Shown: positions 55,068 through 64,000 of the stretch, piece after piece
How the letters are laid out: each line of letters starts with the position of its first letter
Numbering within the stretch: the stretch's first letter is position 1
Assembly: GCA_000611775.1 (NCBI GenBank)
Contig: KK106982.1
Location: 496,001 to 560,000 of the forward strand
DNA: 64,000 nt
DNA from: Umbilicaria muhlenbergii
Taxonomy: Eukaryota; Ascomycota; Lecanoromycetes; Umbilicariales; Umbilicariaceae
Direction: 5' to 3'
Translations under genes and position numbers: made by a program
Notes under the pieces: model-generated
Databases searched by the model: none
The model's input: only the letters and a program-made list of their open reading frames with translations
What the model was told of the DNA's origin: nothing

Positions 55068-58000
55068 ATGGCAGAGCAGAGTCCCCGGGATGTGGTAAAC
55101 CAAGCACAGTCGGTCGGCGACCCTGCGCCTATCGACGTTTCTGCAGACACCACCACCGATTCAGCCGCTTCAGCGGCCGCTGTCGCGACATCAGCTCCCA
55201 CCAAGTCCGAAACATCTTCAGAATCGACGCCTCAGAATTCCACCGCAGTCGAAGATAACAAACACACCGCCGAAAATTCGGGAGCTGAGTCGTCACCCAG
55301 GCCCGAAGGTCTTGTGAGTTGGCCCAGGGCTCGGTAAAGCTTCATTGGGCTAATTTGCAGTAGGTGCACGAGAGCGATGCAGACGGTAACACAAATGTAT
55401 CAGCTATTTCGCCAAAGGTGAATGGGTTTGACTACACCAGTGAAAATCCTGAGCTAGATACTACGGAGGAGGGGACGGCGCAGAATGCAGGCCAGGACGG
55501 TAGTGTCGGCTCAGACACTGACACAAGCAAAGCCGAACCAGCAGATCTTACTGGTAAAGATAATCCGGATGGAAAGCATCACGTGCGCTCGGGCTCCGTC
55601 AAAAAGCCTACAACATTCAAAGCAGTCTCGGTTACCAAAAACTTCCTTGCAAAAGCTGGTACGGGGTCTACGTCAGCTTCCAAAGCCGGCGGAGACAAAG
55701 GTACTTGGACTATCAGTGTGCTCCAATGTTAACGCTAACTAATGATGGTAGTCGCACCAAACGCAGCTGCGTCGGCTAAAGATCAAGCTCAACCCGCACC
55801 TCGTCCTCGTCTAGTTGCAAAGACCGCAAGCGGTCAGCGAGCATCAGCGCCCAAGCCTGCCAATACGGCGTATAAGAATGGAAAAGGTTCTGGTCCGGAT
55901 CCACTACAGGTCTGGAACAGGAACAGACGTATGCAGTAGCCCTCCCTCATGTATGGGCCTAGTCGCTGATATTAGTATCTAGCTGCAGCACCTACCGCAC
56001 AGAAGCATTTCACTGATGAAGAATTGAAACAACAATATGGTATACATCTAGCTACACGACTCCAAGCCGATGGAGATGGCAAAGAGGCGAAGTGGGCCGA
56101 CATCGACGATGACGAAGATGATTGGGCGCCAGATACGATAGAGTGGAACGATGGCACGAAGATCACCCTCCCACACACCGATAATAGCGCCGCTTTTGCA
56201 GAAGAACAAGCAGCAGCTTCAGCAGCAAAATTGGCCGAAGAAGAGGTAGCGAAGGCCGAAGTACCTGTAGCCAAGCCTATGAGCACAATCGGTCCGAATG
56301 CGACTGTTTTGAAGGTTGGGACAGTTGGTCAGCCAAGGACCGGCGGACTTGTCCTAAAGGCGCCTTCAGACAAACCGACTCTAGTCGCGAAACCGTCGGC
56401 CCCAACACCGGTCAAGTCCCCATGGGCTCCTCTTCCTCCGGTCGACAAAGTTGCTCCGGTGCCGATCAACCCCCAACAACCAACCACCTCACGATTCCAG
56501 CAGAGTGATCCTCATGGTTTTGAATCGATGCCACCTCAACCATCATCCGCAAAAGAAATCGCTGCTGATGATTTTACACGATCTTGGCGGGATACACAAA
56601 CCCCACACCAGCGAGAATTGTTCAATTCACAATCCGGACGATATGAACCGGTCAAAGAGGCTCGCAGAGGTTCGATGCGCAACGATCAGAACTTTAGGGC
56701 CCCTTCGCTCCTTCAGCGACCCTCTCATGGTGACCATCATGGCCCTGCAGAGCCGTCCGCCGCATTTCAAACAAGCCGATCAGGTAGTCAGCAGGAAGGT
56801 GGTCCTTGGGCACGGAGGCGGACCTCTTCTAACGTGAGTGGAGATAGTGGCGCTCCAGGCCGGCGAATGTCGATGAGTAGGGGTACCGATCTTCCGCCAA
56901 TTCCTAGTGAAGTCCTTCAACAACGACGTGGATCGCAACGGGAGCATTCTCCATTTGGACATGCACAGCTGCAAGGCAGACCGGGCTTACGTGATAGCTC
57001 GCCAGCGCAGCAGCGGCAGCAACAGCAGTCTCCATCGTCTCCAGCCTTGACCGATTCCCAACCAGCTGCTTCACCACAACTGGCTAAAATAGGATCAGTA
57101 CTTCCTCAAGCATCGCCTGCTATCATGCCTGACTCGCGTCAAGAAGCTGTAGCCTTACAAAAACAAATAATGCGCGAGAAGCGCGAGCTTGCGATGAAGC
57201 GGAAGAAGGAAGAGGAAGAACGAGAAGAGGCGGAGAAGAGAGAGCGTATCCGGCTTAAGATGGAGAAGCTAGGCTTAGCACCCGTCAATCAGAAGAAGGA
57301 CGCTAGCAAAGAAGCCCCAGCGCCCACCAACCAACCCGCAACGGCTGTTTCCTATCCAACACAGTCACCCCCAAAGCCACCCGTACCCGATGCTTCTGGA
57401 GCCCCAGTTCAGTTTGGCGTAATGAAAGTTCACGGTCCTCAACTTGCCACGGGAACGCAGCCAGCTGTGGGCTCCGTAGTGGAGGGAGCTGCTGAACCTC
57501 GCCGTTCAAGCGGTGATGTCGAGCGGGGTGAGATCGATGCGCTGCAAACCCCAATGACTAATGGTGCCGTCAAAAGGGATTCCCAGGATGAGGTTCCTGC
57601 TCAAGGCCTACTTGAAACACCGGACCATGCTCCGATGCAAGACCAGCGACTACAGCCCTGGAAAAACGTACAACCTGGCCCCGACTCTTACACAAGCTGG
57701 GGTGGTGCCGCAATGACAACGCATTCTTCTCCAGGGACCAATCTCTGGGGTCATCCAGGTCACATTGGTAATGGAGATATCCGTAATGCACACTTCGACC
57801 GAAATGTGTCGAGGCCTACCTCACGGCAACCGCCATATCAGCAACATATGGCATCTCCAGCACCACAACCAATAGGTCCACCAAGAAATTTCCAAAGACC
57901 CCTTGGGCCTACAGAAGTGAGCCAAGCTTCGACTTCTTTACCAAGAGCGTCCAAGGAGGACTCTCAGACAACCCCTATGCTCTCAACACCCGTCTCGCCA

Positions 58001-59473
58001 CCAATGGCCTCCAAGGCTCCGTCTCCTCTTATCAATAGGACTGAACGGAATAGCAACGCTGAGAGTACAGGTCCGTCAAGCTCTGGAACTCTTCCAATGA
58101 CTTCAGTAAGCCAGGTTCGTCAGTCACAAGTGCCTGAAAACCACAGATCGAACGTATCTGCATGGAGCAACTTTGCTGCTAGCTCAGCTAAAGAAGATGT
58201 CGAGAAAAACAAAGCTTCTCAAGAGCACATTGATCGGCATCCGGAGGAAGCGCCTCTTCAACCTGTCCTAAACGAGACTTGGCGGCAGGTGAGGGTCGAT
58301 GATCAAGTTGGTCAGCGTCAAGTTGTCGGTGTTTCGAAAACCAGGGACGTGCAGAGCAACGCAGTTGTTTCACAGGTCAATGGGGACATCCGCAATTCCG
58401 CATTCGCGAGCCCCATGCAATTTCCACCCATGAATGCTGCACTTCCTAGTGCAATGGGTCCATCGCGCGGGTCGCGGTTCTTTCCCAGTCCGGGCCAGGG
58501 AGGTCAAGCGCAAAACCAACGTGCGGCGAGCTACACTATGGGCTCCAGGCGCCTAGCTTCTCCTCCTCCTCCCGATTCGGATGATCATCCTGCGTTCATC
58601 GGTGCTAGCGGACATCCACTGGTCAATTTACCTTTACCAAAACCAAAGGTGAAACTACCGCCTGCCGCTACGATAGCCGTCCAACCTATTATAACACTGG
58701 ATCCACCTATTGTGTCCATGCGAGCAGTCTCACAGCCACTTGTGAAGAACCCGTCCTGGCAAGCACGCATCAATGGGTTACTAGGCAGCAGATTATCTGC
58801 GGACAGAAAAGTACAACCTCAAGTCGAGTTCTCCACAACCAAGCTACCATTCGATGTAGCGCCAGTACGTGACACTGCTGCCGTCTCATTACCACCAAAG
58901 GATCCAGTCGAGCATGACGCAGATGTCGGGTATGTTGGAGATGTCACCTCCAAGATTGTTGAAGACGAAGAGGCGCTTTTTGAAGAACGAGAATTTGGAT
59001 CCCTACCAGCGGTCCGGATCCCGGCAAGTGCTCCTGTTGCACTGTGGCAGCCTGCGAGGCTACCAAAGAATAACAGGCTGCGGTCTAAGATATTTAAGGA
59101 GACAGAGGTTGTCAGTGCTGAACCGTTCACATTTACACCCTCCGTCAAAGATAGAGATCCGCGCAAAGTGCAGATAGACATTCGAGTGCCTGGCATGGCA
59201 GAACCCGTATTCAAACCAATGCCCCGAGCCACCGCGCAAAGCTTTCTCCGTGACCAGCAACCTCAACGGAACGCTTCGCTTAATACAAAACCAAGAAAGC
59301 CTCTGCCACCACGGGAAAGTTCGAGCAATTATGCGTCGTCGAGGCCTTCTCAGGGCGGACCGCAGAATGGACCACCCCGACCTGCCGTACAAATCAGCAC
59401 GAATCAACCGGCTAGGACGTCTTTCGGTCCTAACAACTCCGCTTGGGCCCGCCGTGTTCCAGGAGCAGTTTAG
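55068..59473 (+). CDS. Large disordered Pro/Gln/Ser-rich fungal protein
   Basis: Four exons: 55068-55313, 55364-55700, 55752-55928 and 55983-59473; introns of 50, 51 and 54 bp; 1416 aa. Conserved-looking segments in my memory of Pezizomycotina proteins: KKPTTF-KAVSVTKNFLAKA near residue 165, PRPRLVAKTASGQ, then HFTDEELKQQYGIHLATRLQ and WADIDDDEDDWAPDTIEWND near 260-310. A charged coiled-coil follows (QIMREKRELAMKRKKEEEER near 650). The rest is low-complexity Pro/Ser/Gln, ending in basic PARTSFGPNNSAWARRV. The family is real but unnamed to me; composition and the WAPDTIEW box suggest an RNA- or translation-related scaffold, which is inference. Confidence 0.82.
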
Positions 59474-59996
59474 TGATCCTTGTTGGGTTGGAATCAATGG
59501 CATATGGCTTGGAGCTACAAAGGCTCTTAACGCTTGCTCGTAAGGTGCCAAGGTCTGATTGCATTTCCACGGCGACGGATGGCATGCAAGGCTTTAGCAT
59601 TGGACGATAGGGTAGTCCTGCGCTTACCTTAAGATGTCTAAACGCGATGTTCAGAGGCGTTTTCCAGTCGCCCCATTTATTACGGGACAACTTCCTAAGG
59701 GTCAGGGCCTTCTGCCACGACCGGGTGCTTCATCTCGGGTCTCACCACTAGCTGCTTGACAAATGCGAGCAGATAGCTTCTTCGAATTATTGTAATTTAA
59801 CACAACCACTCAGTGTTCACAGCACTCTTGTTCTTAGTATTGACTAACGTGACTTCCGCAATCCTTTTAAAATGCTGCGCACAGCAATATTTGAGAACTC
59901 CAAGCGCCAAGCTGACACAGTCTTACCCTGAGCTGATTCCGCCTGCGGGATGCAACACCTTGACGCCATGCAACTCAATGCCAAAAACTTGGACAA
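59474..59996. other. Intergenic region between convergent genes
   Basis: 523 bp between the 3' ends of the disordered-protein gene and ESA1. Nothing recognised. Confidence 0.4.
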
Positions 59997-62123
59997 CTAC
60001 CAATTCCACGTTCTTGAAGAAGCAGTAAAGACAGGTGGTTTCCACTGCAGCCGCTCCGGATCGATCCTCCTCTTCCCCTTGATCTTCTCCTTCTCCCTCT
60101 GCTTCTCCTTTTGTTCCATGACCGCATTCGTCAGTACAATCACATGCTGTCCCTTCTGTCCGTCCCACCCATCACAAATCAGCCAAACCGATCGTCTCTT
60201 CTTCTAGAAAAGCCAGCAAAAAAACGCAGCACCAAGAATAAGGTGGTGACTCACCGAATACCTCAACATATTCAAATTCTGCAACGTATGCAACACATCC
60301 CCCGTCGTCATCGCGCTCAACGCCCCCAACTCCTCCACATTAACCTCCGTCCGCCCATCCATCAGAATATCCACCACCGTCTCCTGCCAATACGCCCGAT
60401 ACCCCAACAACCCGAGATCACTGAGCGGTTTCTCCGGACTCCCCAACTTGCCCTCCCGTTTCGAAAGTTCATAACTAAACGCAATCAACAACCTCCCAAA
60501 CCCCTTTCTTTGATACTGCGGCAACGTAAGTATGCAAGCGACGTTATACCCCTCCGCGCTCTCCTTCTCCTTGGAGAAATACCCGACCAAATGACACCCG
60601 TGCTCGTCGCGCGTCGTCATGCAATAGAACAGAAAGGGATCGACGTCGTAATAGAGCGTTTTATGGTCCAAGAACAATTTACTCAACAGACATAAATTCC
60701 GGCACCAACTCCTCTGCCTGCGCCCGTCGATCTCGAAGAAACTGACGTAGTCGTCGCGGTAGATCTCGTTGCCCGGCGGATGCAGCAACGTGCATTTGGC
60801 TCTGTGGCGCTCGAACGGTCGCCGGGCGCCGAAATACGAGAGGCAGAACTCGCAGATGTAGAGCATGTCTTCTTCGGTGAAGGCGAGCGGGTAGGGCGAG
60901 AAATACCAGGGCTCCATTTCGTGCGCGCCCATTTGTACCCTGCCCAGATTCCGCACCCGCGAGATTTCCGTCTGGTTCTGCGTCATGCTACCGCCCGTGC
61001 GGAGTTTCTCGATCTCTTCTTCGCGCGAATAGGGCGTGCTGGAGGCGGGCCCGGAGGCTTTGGCGGCGGCGGCGGCGTCGGCGACGTCCATGATGTCGAG
61101 GTCTTCATCGTCGGCGGCTTTGGGGGTGGTGGTGTCGAGGTCGGGGGCGAGGACGGCGATGGAGGTTGAGCTGGAGGGTTTGTTTTCTTTCCCGCCTGCT
61201 AGGGGGGGCCGGGTGGAGGGGGCCTTGCTGGGGATGTTGGTTGTGGAGGGGGTTAGTTCGGGGGTGGCGGATACGTCGCGGCTGGTGGTTGTGGAGGGGC
61301 GGGGGCGTTTTTGACCGGCTTTGGTTGTGGTTGTGGTCGTGGTGGTGGATTTGGGAGCGGCGGGGGCGGTCTTTTGGCTCTTTTTGGTAGGGGCTTCGGG
61401 GAGTGGCCATTCGACTTCTTGGGTGAGGTCGAGGCGGGAGGCAGGGATCCATTCTGTGGGGGTGTTAGTGGTGGAATGGGGTTTTCATGGAGGCGGCGAG
61501 GCTGACCGTCGAGACGTTTGTTGAATTCTTCGTAGTGGACGCTGCGAGAGGTTAGTAATCGAGAGTGGATGTGGGGAGATTTCTGTACTAATAGGTTGGC
61601 TGTCCTTTCTTGGTCTGTATTGAAAGGATCTCTGCCTTGCGCTTCTCGCCGTCCTGGTGTCCCCGTTAGCATGCAAACTTGGTCGTTGAACTCCTTAGAG
61701 ACTATTAGGGCAGAAACGGGATAAAAGGACACCTCGATAGAATGTAACATGTACACAGAACGTAAGATGTACACGTCTGTAAGAAATACAAATATACAAA
61801 ACATCACAAGAAAATAGCAGTCACTATAACAGTAAAGCAGAGACATTCGAGAGACCCGCCAGCTCAGACACCCAAACCATCCACTAAAGAGCAGCACCCA
61901 AGCGAGCGGTCGCAAAAAACTACTTGAACAGCTCACCTTCTCGACATACGCCTTCACCCCGATCCTATATATTCCTAATCAGCGATTATTCCCAATCACT
62001 GCGTCCTTGCGGCAGCAAAGCCATCAAACTTGGTGCATACCTCAAAGTACCAATCGTCGCCATCCCCTTCTCAACTGGATCCGGCGTCCCTGTCGCATCT
62101 TGCGATGTATCTTTCGGCGCCAT
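59997..62123 (-). CDS. ESA1: MYST histone acetyltransferase ESA1 (NuA4 catalytic subunit)
   Basis: Six exons: 62041-62123, 61937-61964, 61589-61653, 61507-61541, 60255-61453 and 59997-60155; introns of 76, 283, 47, 53 and 99 bp; 522 aa. The four small 5' exons build the chromo barrel domain ([38 protein letters not shown]). The MYST domain has the C2HC finger (C271, C274, H287, C291 approximately), acetylated Lys in [18 protein letters not shown], acetyl-CoA loop QRKGFG near 385 and catalytic Glu in [11 protein letters not shown] near 411. The end is [15 protein letters not shown]. It acetylates H4 and H2A. For the last intron an earlier acceptor also stays in frame, but only the later one gives [13 protein letters not shown] as in other ESA1 proteins. 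The C-to-G flip is near 60700. Confidence 0.94.
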
Positions 62124-62630
62124 ATCTATCGCATAAACCAACTAAACCCTCTCAGCAAATTTGAGAGATACAAAATCGCGATGTGGTGTGTTAACGATGA
62201 TTTTGTATCTGTACGGTACTTTAAAGCGTTGATATTATGGAAGTCAACTAAACTAAATATAATCGCCACTCGCCTAACTTCAGCAGCCAGCCAGGCCGAT
62301 ATCACCGCTTCTAGTGTCCCTCCCGGTACCATCTATCCATACATCCACACTCCCCACACATCCAACAAATAATAAACTCCCCACACATCCAACAAATAAC
62401 AAACTCCCCTCCCATACCGTGAAGACACAAGCTCTGCTCCTCCCAGAACACTACCCTTACCCCACCCTTACCCCCGCCACCACCACCACCCCCGTCCGCA
62501 CAACCTACCGCATCCACCGCAGCTCCCACCGCCCCCTACCATTCAAACCCTACAAAACCCCCAATCCTCCCCGTCTAACCCTTCCTAACCCCCTCTAACT
62601 CTTCCTCCCCCCCCCTTCCCCCCCACCTCC
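62124..62630. other. Region upstream of ESA1 leading into a C-rich tract
   Basis: 507 bp. The first 200 bp are AT-rich (ESA1 promoter). Two direct copies of CTCCCCACACATCCAACAAATAA (at about 62349-62402) follow, then an extremely C-rich tract. A plus-strand frame (about 62410-62598; YRIHRSSHRPLPFKPYKTP) might be the first exon of a gene that crosses the gap. Confidence 0.4.
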
Positions 62631-62749
62631 NNNNNNNNNNNNNNNNNNNNNNNNNNNNNNNNNNNNNNNNNNNNNNNNNNNNNNNNNNNNNNNNNNNNNN
62701 NNNNNNNNNNNNNNNNNNNNNNNNNNNNNNNNNNNNNNNNNNNNNNNNN
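62631..62749. other. Assembly gap (119 N)
   Basis: Run of N. Left flank ends in long C runs, right flank begins with long G runs. Confidence 1.
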
Positions 62750-62837
62750 GGCGGGGGGGGGGCGGTATGCGAATTGGAAGGGGGGGGGAGGGTGATGAGG
62801 TTACTTAGGGGAGGGAGTTGAAGGGGAGAAGGGTTGA

Positions 62838-63143
62838 GAGGGGAGGGGTGGGAGCGGAAGAGGGGGGAAGAGGGAGTGGGAGGGGTATAAGGAGGAGAAG
62901 AGGCGGGTTCTGAGGGAAGTGAGGGGGTGGGAGAAGGAGGGGAGGGGAAGGGGGAGGATAGGCTGGTTAGGAAGGAGGAGGATGGGAAGGGGCAGGACAA
63001 GGGGAAGGATGGGCTGGTTAAGGAGGAAGGCGAGGGTGGACACGTCGGGGTGGTGGGTGAGGTTGGGTGAGATCGACTATGAGCATCTCGTGATTCAACT
63101 TCCCAACGGACATACACATTACGACGTCCAAGGGCGAGGATGA
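62838..63143 (+). CDS. Possible 3' end of an unidentified plus-strand gene interrupted by the gap
   Basis: Open frame ending at the TGA 63141-63143. The last residues (GEIDYEHLVIQLPNGHTHYD, then VQGRG) look like a real, structured C-terminus, whereas the G-rich part before is a mixture of Lys/Glu/Gly/Arg codons, readable in two frames, so an intron or frame change may lie near 63050. The 5' part may lie left of the gap. Family not recognised. Converges on the RNase H2C gene. Confidence 0.35.
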   Translation, partial: EGRGGSGRGGKREWEGYKEEKRRVLREVRGWEKEGRGRGRIGWLGRRRMGRGRTRGRMGWLRRKARVDTSGWWVRLGEIDYEHLVIQLPNGHTHYDVQGRG

Positions 63144-63235
63144 GACAATCCGCGGGGGACCGATCATCAACCTGTACTACTCATACGGGGATTATCACTA
63201 CTGTCGGAACTCGTCGAATGCATCTACCCAGATTA

Positions 63236-63834
63236 TCAGCCCAGTCCACTCGCATCAACCGTCATAGAACTCACCGCTTCGGCGAAAGCAATCCATTCCT
63301 CCACGCCCTTGACATACGGATCATCCGATTCCGGGACCGCCTCGTGGCCCCAAACGACAATCTCTTCGAACGAGGCCGTTTCTTCCAAGACCTTGACGGG
63401 TTCCGTGTCCCCTTCGCCTTCGTCTTCTTCAAGGGCTTCTGATCTGCTATCGATTGTACGACCATCCTTGTTGTTCTTCTGGGGCAGGGTCCGATCGGTC
63501 GCGCTCAACATCACGCCTATGGTTGACTTGTCAGAAGTCGGCTGGTCGAGCAGTAGGGATGTAGTGGAACACACCTTTGTATCCGTCGGGCACTTTCACG
63601 TTCCTCCCGTGCAGCTTCCGACCTCGGAAATATGCCACATTCTTGCCGTCTGCGAAGAATCAGCATTCAGCTCCGGTTGGACCATTTGATACGATAGCGC
63701 GTACCTGCATCGACGTCAGGCGCCCAATACCGCTTGGAGGCATTCACAGGGCCGTTGTGTTGTATGCGACACGGGAGGATATTTGGGGTACAATGGCTAG
63801 CATTGTCGCTTTGTTTTGGCTGGATGGCGTGCAT
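63236..63834 (-). CDS. Ribonuclease H2 subunit C
   Basis: Exons 63705-63834, 63575-63649 and 63236-63516; introns of 55 and 58 bp; 161 aa. The family core appears only after splicing: HNGPVNASKRYWAPDVDADG, then VAYFRGRKLHGRNVKVPDGY and KGVMLSATDR. This is the RNASEH2C/Rnh203 pattern (GR-x-LHG-R-x3-P-x-GY-x-G). The subunit supports the catalytic RNase H2A, which removes ribonucleotides from DNA. The C-terminus (EEIVVWGHEAVPESDDPYVK) is typical. The region after the start codon (63835-64000) holds only promoter-like sequence. Confidence 0.88.
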
Positions 63835-64000
63835 GTTGGACGTTCCGCTGTGTGGTTTGCGGAATGGTTCACGAGTCGGACGAACTGACCCCCCGTGCCC
63901 GTGTCAGCCGCGGTCGTTGTTTGACGTGACGCGCCGCGATGCAGGCGTCGGCCATATTAAGGTTGCGATCGGCTGCAATCTTTTAGCGCCACTCGCCTAT

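Noticed and set aside
60204-60254. ESA1 ending in a hydrophobic tail
   Set aside because: That tail is the translated start of the last intron; splicing gives the conserved terminal [15 protein letters not shown].
62575-63117. Minus-strand frame running across the assembly gap
   Set aside because: It depends on reading N bases, and the rest is Pro/Ser low complexity.
1-64000. CRISPR array, viral or LTR element
   Set aside because: No spaced direct repeats of CRISPR type, and no capsid, integrase, protease or polymerase motifs were seen.

Overview
The window is nuclear DNA of a filamentous ascomycete (Pezizomycotina; Dothideomycetes would fit, but this rests on remembered protein likeness, not a search). 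Genes are close together on both strands. Most introns are 46-75 bp with GTAAGT-like donors, CTAAC/CTGAC branch sites and YAG acceptors, and the proteins read best against Aspergillus/Neurospora-type orthologues. Exon coordinates were built by hand from splice signals, phase and family conservation; almost every model closes in frame with the expected length.

Layout. 0-22 kb: a G-patch protein running off the left edge, an ENV9-like dehydrogenase, a PDX3-type oxidase, a Cya5/Pet309-like PPR protein, phosphomevalonate kinase ERG8, a prenylated ubiquitin-fold protein, proteasome assembly factor UMP1, a protein with an eIF4E-binding motif, and URB1/NPA1. 22-32 kb: an accessory-looking stretch that starts at an intron-containing tRNA-Gln. 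It holds a RanBP2 zinc-finger/proline-rich gene cut by one in-frame TAG, a divergently transcribed large SNF2-family ATPase, minisatellites and decayed duplicates. 32-64 kb: core genes again: external NADH dehydrogenase with an EF-hand, cohesin loader SCC2, RPA12, deoxyhypusine hydroxylase, DIB1/DIM1, ESF1, GID8, URK1, a 2EXR/F-box-like gene, NDUFS4, ATP synthase subunit f, a large disordered protein, the histone acetyltransferase ESA1 and RNase H2 subunit C. An assembly gap lies at 62631-62749.

The core genes are unrelated housekeeping functions (ribosome synthesis: URB1, RPA12, ESF1; respiration: PPR protein, NDE, NDUFS4, ATP17; chromatin and genome upkeep: SCC2, ESA1, RNase H2C) and do not form a cluster.

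The two most interesting signals are: (1) at least seven places where the + strand flips abruptly from C-rich to G-rich, always in that order, across exons, introns and UTRs alike, one of them coinciding with the assembly gap; and (2) the uncharacterised zinc-finger/SNF2 divergent pair in the island, with a decayed second copy nearby that keeps the ancestral sense codon where the longer copy has TAG. No viral, LTR or Polinton-like element was recognised.
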